Shown: in pieces, positions 11,012 to 21,300 of the stretch | Layout: each line of letters starts with the position of its first letter | Position numbering within the stretch: the stretch's first letter is position 1 | Assembly: GCA_024704765.1 (NCBI GenBank) | Contig: JAKMXF010000354.1 | Coordinates: 682,690 to 746,689, forward strand | Source of the DNA: Oopsacas minuta | Taxonomy: Eukaryota > Porifera > Hexactinellida > Lyssacinosida > Leucopsacidae | DNA length: 64,000 nucleotides | Reading direction: 5' to 3' | Program-made: the position numbers and the translations under genes | Notes under the pieces: model-generated | The model's input: the letters and a program-made list of their open reading frames with translations, nothing else | Database searches by the model: none | What the model was told of the DNA's origin: nothing

Positions 11012-12411
11012 ATGGCATCTTTGGGTGTCCCACATACATCTGTTGGTCATTTGGGGACAATTTCAAGTTACACAAGTAGATCTAAGGTAGTACGTAAACC
11101 TGGATACAGCCTCCTTAACTGGATAAAGTTAGGGAAATCTGCTACAGACCTAACGGGTACAGGCGGTAAGATGATACAGGTTACGTCACAAGAACTTAGG
11201 AAGCATCGGAAGTTAGAAGACTGCTGGACATGTATAAAGGGGAGGATATATAACCTCAGTCATTATTTGAATTATCATCCAGGAGGGGTATCTGAGATCA
11301 TGAGGGCAGCTGGAATTGATGGGACATCCTTGTTTATTGAAGTACACAGCTGGGTAAGTTTCTTAATAATTGGAATATGTGTATGAATCTTTATTGTATC
11401 AGTATAGGTTAATGAGATCAAAATGTTAGAAAAATGTGTCGTGGGACATCTTATAGCTTCTCCTCAATTCTTGGTGCCTTCTGCTCCTTCAGTGGCTAAT
11501 TCTGCAACAAACTCAAATTCATTGTCTCCCTCTATGCAGAGAAAAGCCGCACTAATTGATAATATCAACGGTAGTAAATTCACGATTTTCAATGCTAATC
11601 TTTATACTGTATTAATTCTGTTATAGATCCATGCTGGAAGGAAGCGACTCTCCATTCAGTAGTGTCACTTACAAAAGACACTCGTCTTTTCACACTCCAA
11701 CTACCCAAAGGTGTATCTATGCATGTACCAATTGGATACCATATCCATCTCAAAGCTCATCTCCCTTCCTCACAGCAACTACTCCGTAGCTATACACCTG
11801 TAGACCACGTCACAGGAGAATCACTCCTAAATGACAAATCTCTTATCTCGCTTATAATCAAGATATATCCCAATGGTCCTATGAGCTCTTTCCTTGACAA
11901 ATGTCCTACAGGTAATTCATTTAATATTATTCGTTAGAATTAATTTCAGTTTAACTGTATGCAAGGTACAAAGGTTAACCTCAGCAGACCGGAAGGAACC
12001 TTCGACTTTTCAGATCTCAAAGATACGAAATATATTTTGATTCTCGCAACAGGAACAGGAATAACTCCAATGACACGTATTATAAGACTAGGTATGGAAT
12101 CAGCTGATAAACAGCTGATACATCTTGTATACGGAAATAAGACACCTGATTCAGCAATATGGTTGGAGGAGTTTAACCAACTCTCTAGTTTACTGCCAGA
12201 TAGATTTAAGCTGACAAATGTGTTTTCGCAAGGAGTAGAGGTTAATATGATTAATTTAAAGCTGATTCAGGATATTCTCTCTCAATATCCTGACCCAACT
12301 TCTGGTGATATATATTTTTGTGTTTGTGGACAGACAGACTTTTTAATAACAGTTTCTCAGGATTTGTTAAGTCTCAATGTTCCTTCTGACTCTATTTATA
12401 CTTTCTGGTGA
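11012..12411 (+). CDS. CYB5R4: Cytochrome b5 / cytochrome b5 reductase fusion (CYB5R4-like), no CS domain
   Basis: Four exons, 11012-11353, 11408-11570, 11627-11911 and 11966-12411, join in phase to about 411 residues. Residues about 50-115 form a cytochrome b5 domain with the haem-binding HPGG motif (NYHPGGVSEIMRAAGIDGTS). The linker that leads in, KPGYSLLNWIKLGKSATDLT, is diagnostic of CYB5R4 (Ncb5or). The C-terminal half is a ferredoxin-reductase fold: the FAD-binding motif is RSYTPV, and NAD(P)H-binding motifs are GTGITPM and CVCGQTDF. Vertebrate CYB5R4 has a CS domain between the two parts (about 520 residues in all). Here only about 45 Ser/Ala/Asn-rich residues separate them, and the introns are 54-56 bases, so no CS exon is hidden. 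Electron transfer from NAD(P)H to haem should be intact. Confidence 0.9.
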
Positions 12412-12570
12412 GATTATGTTCATGTTGTATAGATCATTACATCATTTGTTTATTTGTCAAATTAACTACCAAGATAATGAGAATAAAATAATGTTAATTG
12501 AGATAAATACGGAAAAATAAGAAATATTATGGAGAGTTTTCGTAAAAATGGATAAATATTTTCGGTAAAA

Positions 12571-14399
12571 CTAGAATAATAAAGCTAAAATAACGCTGGT
12601 TAGTATAAGGAGTGTTGAAGCTACAATGTTGTACGCTCCATTATGGAAAAGTGGATCGTTCTCAAGTTCTGCTGGGTTGATAAATATACCAGAAGATTCC
12701 GATCCCCCTGTTTGTCTGCGTTTTCTATTTACCCTATTAATAGTTGTAACAGATTTCGTCTCTCTTACCATATCAAGGAAATCTTTGAGTCTCTCTCCAC
12801 ATGTAGTACAATGCTCCCCTGTTTCTGCCATAGAAGTAACCACTAGTGCCCTAATAGTTTCGTAATTTGGGCGAACCAAAACTCACATATGTCATCTTTG
12901 ACTGGGAAACCAGTCAGTATTCTCCAATCAGATTCCGCCACCTCTATCAGGTCATCGAGGTCTAAGTCTTCTTTCCCTTTCCTGAATGCGTAATCAACAG
13001 CTTCCGTATTATCAATATGGAGAACACCCTGACCACCTAAATGTAAGAGAGTCTCAATTGAGTACATTTGCACATAAATATTAATATATACTAACCTGGA
13101 GTTGGACATATAGCGCCGGCTGCTACTGTAGTGAAATCACATCCTACTGGTATATCCTTGCACATTTGTCTCGCTACAGTTTGCGCACACTAACGGAGGG
13201 TCTACCTGATCGGCACACGTCATAGTTAGCATCTAGACTGCTATCTGATAGAAATCCATTTTCGCAACGTTTCTGTACACATCCATTGGGAGCTGTAACA
13301 CTAGCTAAATATATCAAAAATAGCAGATTCGACTGTAATTGGTACGAGTTGATATATACAACTACTACAGTCGAATTTGCTTAATTTTTCCATTTTGCTC
13401 ACGTTTCTCCATGGGCTACTGTGATTCCATTGAATGTACAGTCTGTTGGGACATCAATACAGCCCATTTTCTTTTCACACTGTGTATTATTTATAACTCC
13501 ATCTGTACATAAGCAATAGTTACATCTATCGTCTGGCATTTCTACTAAGTCTCCAGTTGACACTTGTCTATCACTGGGAGATGTACACGTAGCGTATTCA
13601 TAATTCTCTCTGCAATCTATCTTTGTACCTGCATCGGTTAATCTATCTGTTCCAAGAACCTCGCCGGTAGTAGTGTCATAACAAGTCTGTACATCAACAC
13701 CGTCACCACCAGTCTCAGTTATAGAGCAAATGTAATTTCCATCGATAGAACATCTTGAAGCATTTGCTCCAGCATCTTTTAGACATCTAGCCTCTACAAT
13801 ATATGACCGTTTAGACTTTAGAATATAGCTGAGCATTGGAGTATTCGTGTGTAGATTTGTTCGGTGGATTACGCCAATTATTTTGTGGTAGAAGTAGAAT
13901 ATTAAACAAACAGAACTGGGGTCTACCGTATACCTTCATCCATGGCAACTGTAACTCTAACACATTCCAATTATACAGTCTCCTGTTGTATCTATAGTTC
14001 TGTAGAACAGTCCTATAGCGCACTTTATTTCATTCCTCTGTCCTGAGAAACCTGCTTCACAATCTGGACGAATACCACAGTTCTTTCACAGTTCTTTCTA
14101 TTGCAACAAAATATTAATAATACTAATAATACGTGTAATGTTGTGTTAATGCAAACCTGATACACAAGTGAATGATCCATCATCTGCTCCCACACATTCT
14201 TCACCATCGCCACAAGGAGTTTCACGACATTCATCAACTGATCAAGCAAATAATACTAATACAGTATACACCCAGGAAATACAAATTAACAGACAAGGTG
14301 TGGGGCAAGATGCTGGACATGGAGGACAGTTTCCTTTAGTTGAGTCTTGATTGTCATCTCGGACACAAGACAGGGTTGCTCCAGGACGCTCCCACTGGT
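12571..14399 (-). pseudogene. Decayed paralog of the Kazal/cysteine-rich surface protein at 18368-21775
   Basis: Exon-sized blocks match the intact paralog one by one: 14399-~14299 (CPPCPASC), 14237-14157 (VDECRETPCGDGEECVG, EGF-like), 14097-13934, 13793-13403 (EARCLKDAG, DDRCNYCLCTDGVINNTQC), 13300-13096 and 13036-12571. Several lesions are visible. The first block has lost its splice donor. The third has a one-base loss giving a stop right after GDCIIGMC. The fifth is missing most of two Kazal modules and changes frame. The last is one base short after KDDICEF. The end still encodes a furin-like NRKRR site and a hydrophobic tail. No signal-peptide exon was found. Short splices (32 and 36 bases) could bypass two lesions but not the others. 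Best read as a tandem-duplicate pseudogene. Confidence 0.65.
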
Positions 14400-14444
14400 C
14401 TAAAAGTTATGTAAAATTTAAGAAAACTTCTCTAAATATACGTA

Positions 14445-14582
14445 CAGTGGAACCTAATAGCAAATCGTATTTTTGTTAGAATTTTCCTTGCTAAAACGCG
14501 AATTTTGCTATTATGTGAACTATTTACCATACAAAACAACACTTAGGTCTATGAAAATATTGCTAATAGGCGGTTTCCACTG
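14445..14582. repeat. MITE, 138 bp, clean inverted ends
   Basis: Ends are CAGTGGAACC on the left and GGTTTCCACTG on the right, flanked by TA on both sides. This is a typical pogo/Tigger-like non-autonomous element. It sits just upstream of the first recognisable block of the pseudogene at 12571-14399, probably in a former intron. Confidence 0.8.
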
Positions 14583-14965
14583 TATATATGAAGTTAGTAT
14601 TTCCATTAACAATAGGAGACTCATATAATATTACCTGTAATAGTAGGACCTTGCGCATCAATACCTGAATTAGATTATATATTAAATGTGAATGATTCGC
14701 GTTTTATATAATATCATAGCTTCCTGTGTTAATCTATGATATTAATAAACCTCAATTGTTGTCGGTCTGTCAATTTCTATCTATCTGTCTGTTTGTCAGT
14801 TGTGAAGGAAAAGATATGGCTTGCTATTTGAATAATAATTCGAAATGTAATTGTCACACAAAGGTTTAACAACTTAATTCGAATATTGTTACTATATAGC
14901 TCGTACATGTTTCTGGATTACCCAACCGTTACTTATCAATACTAGCTCCTGTACAAGCTTAACAA
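14583..14965. other. Intergenic, possible small relic exon
   Basis: On the minus strand at about 14678-14650 there is an AG...GT-bounded 28-30-base piece that would fit, in phase 1, as a tiny upstream exon of the decayed paralog. Otherwise this stretch shows nothing coding. It should contain the promoter of the actin-like gene. Confidence 0.3.
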
Positions 14966-16093
14966 ATGGCGTTAAAAGATATTAGTAGTAGTACGATAGT
15001 GATTGATAATGGATCTGGTACGCTAAAATCCGGACTAGCAGGAACTAGTACAATTTGCACGGTTCCTTCAATGGTAGGAAGACCGCGACACTCTGGTGTA
15101 ATGGTAGGTATGTGGCAGAATGGACGACCTTTTACAGGATTCAAATGTAAAAAGTTTCGCGGTATAGTAACCACGAAGTATCCAATTCAACATATTGTTA
15201 TCAGTAATTGGGACGATATGGAGACTTTATGGAAAGATACAATATATAATGAGTTACATTTGGAGCCTAAAGAACATTCAATGTTACTAACCGAACCACC
15301 ACTTAATCCACTTAGAAACCGTGAGAAAATGACAGAAATAATGTTTGAAGCATTCGAAATACCAGCACTACTTATTTGTACAAATTCTATCTTATCTCTT
15401 TTTGCATCTGGTCGCACCACTGGGCTAGTTATTGATTCAGGAGATGGAGCTTCATACACTGTGCCAATCTTCAAGAATCATTCATTAAATAATGCGGTTA
15501 TTAGGTCAGATATAAACGGAAGAGATATTACAGGATACATGATGAAGATACTGGAAGAACGTGGCTATACTTTAGCCACAACTCCAGATCGGGATATAGT
15601 AAATGACATAAAAGAGAAATTGGGCTATGTTGCACTTGATTTTGAAGAAGAGATGAATAAAAAATACTCTCAGGTCAATAGACACTATGAATTGAATTCA
15701 GGAATAATAACAATCGGAAATGAGAGATTTAGATGTGCAGAACCAATCTTCAATCCATCTTACTTAGGAATGAGTATTGCAGGATTACAAGATACAGCTT
15801 ACCATTCTATTATGAAATGTGACGTAGAAATACGTAATTATCTCTTCTCCAATATCGTTCTTTCTGGTGGTAATACGATGTTTCCTGGTATGCGAGAAAG
15901 AATGCAGAGAGATATTCAACAGTTAGCTCCAAAAGGTGTTCAAGTGAATGTAATTTCTCCACCAGAGCGACACTACAGTGCATGGAGGGGAGGAGCAATG
16001 TTAGCTAAGATGGACAACTTTCTAAGTATGTGTATAACGTCACAAGAATATAATGAAATAGGTCCGTGGATTGTACATAGAAAGTGTTTATAA
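14966..16093 (+). CDS. Divergent actin
   Basis: 375 residues, exactly actin length, in one exon, ending PWIVHRKCL (conventional actin ends PSIVHRKCF). Nucleotide-binding loops DNGSGTLKSGLAG and DSGDG, NWDDME, TEPPLNP, NREKMT, ASGRTTG, RDIKEKL-like DIKEKLGYVALDFE and FRCAEPIF are recognisable. It is therefore a true actin rather than an Arp subfamily. It diverges in functional places. The DNase I loop has become NGRPFTGFKCKKFRG. The residue at the Gln137 position (AxQAVLSLYASG) is Asn, in CTNSILSLFASG. The His161 position is Tyr, in GASYTVPI. Those two residues position the water for ATP hydrolysis in conventional actin. His73 is kept. It may be a specialised or fast-evolving actin. The single long open frame argues against a pseudogene. 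Confidence 0.9.
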   Translation: MALKDISSSTIVIDNGSGTLKSGLAGTSTICTVPSMVGRPRHSGVMVGMWQNGRPFTGFKCKKFRGIVTTKYPIQHIVISNWDDMETLWKDTIYNELHLEPKEHSMLLTEPPLNPLRNREKMTEIMFEAFEIPALLICTNSILSLFASGRTTGLVIDSGDGASYTVPIFKNHSLNNAVIRSDINGRDITGYMMKILEERGYTLATTPDRDIVNDIKEKLGYVALDFEEEMNKKYSQVNRHYELNSGIITIGNERFRCAEPIFNPSYLGMSIAGLQDTAYHSIMKCDVEIRNYLFSNIVLSGGNTMFPGMRERMQRDIQQLAPKGVQVNVISPPERHYSAWRGGAMLAKMDNFLSMCITSQEYNEIGPWIVHRKCL

Positions 16094-16686
16094 TGATGAA
16101 TTGTCAGCCGTAGTATGTATAATAATTTATAACTTTTGTATTTTATTAAATTCCAATAAAAGTAACCAAACTCAAAAAGCCACATGCAAAAAATTGCAAT
16201 TAACACACATGACATACAAAGTTACCTTTTACAACAAGTAACACCCAGAGCAGACACAAGGGATAGAATATCTTTTGCATCTTTCAAAGAATCTTCCTCT
16301 GTATTGAGCAAGTAAATTCCAAAAGCTAAAATCTACAAATGATATTTGTTCCTCTATTTATTCCATCGTATTCATTTTAGGTGGTTTCTACTTCTACACA
16401 AGTACATTTCCTGTGTCTTGCTCCTACTCATTTCAAGAGATGTGAATTACCATGCCTTTAGCAAGCAAAAATTCAATCTTCAATTGTGGTGATTGATAAT
16501 TCTGAATCCAAATCTCTTGATTTTTTCGTTTTACATAATTACCCTTGCTCGCCATATATCAGTGCACCTCGATTATCCGAAATTCGAGGTTGCACTGTAC
16601 TATTTAATAATATACTCAAGTCAGAAGTATGATAATTATTATAAATAAATACGCATAAATATGATAAATATACTTAATATTGTGAG
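16094..16686. other. Intergenic with a 38-bp transposon-end palindrome
   Basis: 0.6 kb between the convergent actin and mucin-like genes. The only distinct feature is the palindrome at 16560-16597. I see no coding segment. Confidence 0.45.
16560..16597. repeat. Near-perfect palindrome of pogo/Tigger ends
   Basis: CAGTGCACCTCGATTATCCG is followed by AAATTCGAGGTTGCACTG. The two halves are the two inverted ends of a Tigger-like element fused with almost nothing between them. A TA follows on the right. It looks like a minimal deletion derivative. Confidence 0.6.
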
Positions 16687-17744
16687 TCAATTCAAGTAAG
16701 TTACAATATCAATCTTGTTTGATTTTTTATAACGTTTGATGCATTTAACGCAGCAGTAGTACATCAATGCTGAGCTCATGAACATCATGATACCGCCTAG
16801 CAGTAGAATTACTGTTAGAATACTACCAAGTGCTGCATACAATGTAGTGCTGGCTAAGGTTGTGCCACTTCCAAAGGTAGGATCATTATAAGTAGTTGTG
16901 GGATTAGAATTTATAGCTGATCTTGTTACACTGTTGGTTGTAGAACTGCCAGTTGATCTTGTTGCACTACTAGAGGTTGTAGAACTCCCGGCTCTACTTG
17001 TTATACTGTTGGTTGTAGAACTCCCGGCTCTACTTGTTATACTGTTGGTTGTAGAACTCCCAGCTGTACTTGTTATACTGTTGGTTGTAGAACTGCCAGT
17101 TGATCTTGTTGCACTACTAGAGGTTGTAGAACTCGTCGTAGAATCTCTATCTACTAGCATCACATTATTGGCTGTAGAAATCCCAGCTGTACTTGTTATA
17201 CTGTTGGTTGTAGAACTGCCAGTTGATCTTGTTGCACTACTAGAGGTTGTAGAACTCGTCGTAGAATCTCTATCTACTAGCATCACATTATTGGCTGTAG
17301 AAATCCCAGCTGTACTTGTTATACTGTTGGTTGTAGAACTCCCAGCTGTACTTGTTACGCTAGTCGTACTCGTATCAGCTGTAGCCACATCTCTTAAACC
17401 ATCAAAGGCCATCTGCCCTCGAACTCTGATATCTATATTCCACAAATAAAGTATACATATTCCAATTAAATAAGTAAAATGTATTTTACTAAATAACTTC
17501 TCCAGCAGATTATTTATATAGCTGATTAGATAATTATTCTGGAATATTTTAACATGTACGTATTTCAATACATTTTATTTTGCCTATACACGTACATTCT
17601 ATGCCAATCGAAGTCAGCCCCACTCTCAAGACTAAAAAGATAGATTAATAATAAGACATAACTTTATAAGTGTTACTTACCAATTGACATCAACCATAGC
17701 AGACATAATAAAACTATATGATAAAATCTCATACTTGCAGCCAT
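16687..17744 (-). CDS. Mucin-like single-pass membrane protein
   Basis: Three exons, 17744-17681, 17631-17596 and 17432-16687, join in phase 1 to about 281 residues. Exon 1 encodes a signal peptide (MAASMRFYHIVLLCLLWLMS). Exon 3 encodes a Ser/Thr-rich region made of repeated STAGSSTTNSITS-type units, which should be heavily O-glycosylated. A membrane segment follows (TLYAALGSILTVILLLGGIMMFMSSALMYY), then a Cys-containing junction and a short basic tail (KCIKRYKKSNK). I do not recognise an orthologous family. The architecture is that of a small transmembrane mucin. It lies between the two paralogous cysteine-rich surface-protein copies on the same strand, which suggests a local surface-gene cluster. 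The exon 2 boundaries rest on phase and splice consensus. Confidence 0.75.
16920..17350. repeat. Coding tandem repeat of the mucin-like gene
   Basis: Units of 30-45 bases encoding Thr/Ser-rich peptides are arranged in a higher-order repeat of 120 bases (40 residues). The stretch from about 17085 recurs almost unchanged from about 17205, including VMLVDRDSTTSSTTSSSATR. Near-identity points to recent unequal exchange, and copy number is probably variable. Confidence 0.85.
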
Positions 17745-18367
17745 AATAATTTGGGGGAAAGAATAAATTTTTAAGCAAATTAGGATTTATCGCCAATTAT
17801 ACTATCAGGACTATGTCCAAATATACATATTGGGTTGATATAACGTATACTGACACTCTTCAGAAATTGAATTAATCATTGAATTAAATTTAATGAATGT
17901 AAATCCGATTTCATCACTCTTTCAACTGAATAGAATGGTATTGATAGCGGTATGTTACACCGCTATCAATATCATTCTATTGACACTCTTCTTCCCAACT
18001 GGGTTCTATCTTGCTTACTATTTGGAGAATTTCTCACTATTTTTGATAAATAAATCTTAGATGGATACATGAGTCCGATTATAAATCCCACATTAGCAAG
18101 TAATTATACTCTCTCTAGAAGTGTCAAATTCTATTCATAGACAGATTTGTTTAAAACAGTAGCATTCGTTTTCATTTCAAACCTTCATAGATCCTAACGA
18201 AATCATTTTACAATAAAATCCAATGTCATCCCTTACAATAAGTTATTCAATTCATTTTCCAGGTCATTTAATACATTAGTAACTAAGGTAGATCTGATTT
18301 AATTGAGTATACAACTGGACAGGAATTTACATTTGTAGTAAAAGTTGATACATTCATGATGGTAAGT
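17745..18367. other. Intergenic with one strong hairpin
   Basis: 0.6 kb between the mucin-like gene and the 3' end of the cysteine-rich surface gene. Apart from the inverted repeat at 17929-17981, I see no gene or repeat. Confidence 0.45.
17929..17981. other. Hairpin with 23-bp arms and 7-nt loop
   Basis: The left arm TAGAATGGTATTGATAGCGG(T) is mirrored by ACCGCTATCAATATCATTCTA with one mismatch, around the loop ATGTTAC. Two further A-T pairs extend the stem. The length and compact loop would suit a small-RNA precursor, but a tiny palindromic transposon derivative is equally possible. No TA duplication is obvious. Confidence 0.4.
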
Positions 18368-21300
18368 TTACATACTTAATATTTGCACCATAAATGTTAA
18401 CACGAAGCTTGCAATTATGAGAAATACTGATTTAGTGATAGTGTTGCCAGAACTTTGGAAAGAGGGGTCGTTCTCCAGTTCTGATGGACTGATGAACAGG
18501 CCACACCCAGAGGATTGAGATTCATCTGTCTGTCTCCTCCTTCTCATCTCAGAAATTCTCTTACCAATTTTATCTTCTCTCAATCTTTGAATGAAAACTC
18601 CCAGCCTTTCTCCACACTCAACACAATCTTTCCCACTAACTGCTTTCACTTGTATCACAATAGCGCCCACTGTATCGTACTTGTGTCGACAGGTAAACTC
18701 ACACTGATCATTGTATAGAGGAAAATCAGTTAATATTTCCCAATCCGATTCAGCCTCTAAACACAAATCATTTATGTCTACTTCAGTCTTTCCTTTCCTG
18801 AAAGCGTAATTTTGTACTTCATCAACATCAATATGTAGAATGCCCTGAGCACCTAATTTATACAAAATATCCTCAAAGTTTTGTAAGTACGTATAATTAT
18901 CAGACATGTACCTGGTATAGGACATCTTGAATCGCTAGCTTTTGTTGTGAACTCGCATCCAGCTAGTATTGTTTCACACTTGTTACTCACCTCGTCCGTT
19001 TTCATTTCGCAACCTCCATCATAATCACGTATAGTATTACCAGTAGCAATCTCAAGCTCACACAAATTACTATATGTGACATTATCAAATCCACAGAACC
19101 CTTTACCCCCGTTTGTGTTCAGACAGAAAGGATCATCACATGCTCGCAAGTATTGTATATCAAAGTCCTGATTAATAAAAGCTTCACACTCACTATTGTA
19201 AGAAACTCCGTTACTACTGCATACAGGCCTGTTTCTGCTTTCTGTTGTACAAGTAATGTTACTGTTGATTGGAATACATCTTTTGTACTTGCAACCATTC
19301 TCATCTGCTGCAATACATATGTCTCTTGGTTGTGTTTTGCTATAAGAATTTTGGGGTAAAATAATTGTAATATTAATTTAATAAATTCAATTGCTTACTG
19401 AACACAAATTTCACCATTCAGACATTCACAGACCTCGTCTTCTCCACAACGTCCATCAGAATAATTAGCTCCTATTGACATTGCTTTACATTTTGGAATC
19501 CTTGTTCTCATTCCTGAGGATATTGCACATACAAGCTCAGTATCATGTCCACCATAACAGGCATCTACGTCTTCAATTCCATCACAATCCTCATCCAAAG
19601 TAGATCCTATTAAGTCGCCATTTTCACATCTCATTTGAGCACATGTATACTTTGAATTTATCCTAACCATTCAGTATCATAACATCGGGGTTCTATTAAC
19701 AGTTAGTTTATATTTAGACATTTAACTCACACTCTGCCATGAGGTATAATACGTCCATCAAAGTGACAGTTTTCTGGTGCCTGCACACATCTGGGATTTG
19801 TCCTACACACAGACCGATCCATAACTCCATTATCACACAAACAGTAACTGCATCTGTCATTGGGATCATCTACTGCATCTCCTGATAGTACAACTATTCC
19901 ATTCCCAGTTCTACAAGTTGCCAGACTCCTACGTCTGCAGTATTCTTGGATTACATCTGTTTCTGATCTTCTTTCAATCGTCTTGATGGTTTCTCCACTA
20001 GTTATGTTATAACAAGTTTGAATGACTGAACCATCTGCATTCTTCTCAGTTGAGGAACACTTATAGTTTCCATTAAGAGAACAGTGAGATGAACTTGTGC
20101 CCTGTTCTTGTAAACATCTTGCTTCTATCAGTACAGAATTTCACAATAGTTAGTATGCATTATCTGTATTTGAACTTTGCAAAGACTTCAATAATATAAT
20201 TATGCTAACATTAATTCACTAGTATAGTCAATACGGTTTATGAATTCAGTCATTCCATGGAATAATGACAACTTAAACAGCCTTATAAATGAATGAGACA
20301 CATTACAAGATTTTTCCCTCAAATAATTTACAATAGGCACTCTGAAGATGTCAATGTAACCTTGATAAATAATTTATTTCAGTTAATTACTCAATAACTC
20401 ACCGATATTACTTGCATTTTCAATACTCACACATTCTCCTATTACAATACAGTCATATCTTTGTATTTCTCTGCAAAATAAACCTGGAGAACATATTTGT
20501 TCTATCTTTCTTCCACTCAATAGCATTTGACAATCTTCCTTGTCTAAACAGCTGTCTAAGTATCTGCACCTTTCTCCAACTTCACTTTCTACACATATAT
20601 TGGTTTGCATTTGAACGATTGAGTCTTAAATATATTAATATATTTCTTTGAAATTCACCTGATTCACATTTGTAGCTAGAATCATCTCTGATTTCACATC
20701 CTCTTCCACTTGCACACTCTGAATTACTGCTGCATTCAGGAGCTAATGTATACATGTGTATTACCATTAATTGGTTAATATTGATATTAATAGTATTAAT
20801 TAATATCCACCTGGAATAGAACATGAGGTTGGACAGGGTGGGCATTCTTCATATGTTGAATTTCTCATTTCTTGCCTCATACAATTAATACTAACTCCTG
20901 GACATCTGCACATTCCTGGATAATGATAATATGTTGGATAGTCTGATGGAGCTTCAGAACTTTCATATGAGGTTCTATCTATTTAAGAGATACATTTGTA
21001 AATGTTGGTCTGGCACATTTCTATTAAGCTGAAATATTTAATCTCGTATTAATGAATTTACCTGGATTTGTTTTTGCTGTTGTAAAAGTACCCGGAGTTG
21101 TTGTTGTTGCTGAGGTGTTTGTTTTAAAAGTAGGTGATGAAATTATATTTTCTTGGCCAGTCGAATATAAAAGATTTCTTACATAAATTTTTGCAATTTT
21201 TATAATTATTGCTTAGGTTAACACAATATCTTATGGCTAATACCCATATTCATATCATACTTATTTATATTACCTGGAGTTGTTGTTGTTGCTGAGGTGT

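Noticed and set aside
12851-12890. A 36-base intron (GTGAGT...TTAG) in the decayed paralog
   Set aside because: It is shorter than any other intron here (52 or more). The bases inside still align, one frame over, with coding sequence of the intact copy, which fits a frameshift better.
13160-13195. A 32-base intron restoring the frame in the decayed paralog
   Set aside because: It would rejoin CRS to CKDIPVGC in frame, but such a length is unprecedented in this window and other lesions remain. Kept only as an alternative.
16898-17449. Plus-strand 183-codon frame over the mucin repeat
   Set aside because: It is the antisense of Thr/Ser repeats, giving only VVELP-type low complexity. The minus-strand frame has a signal peptide, splices and a membrane span.
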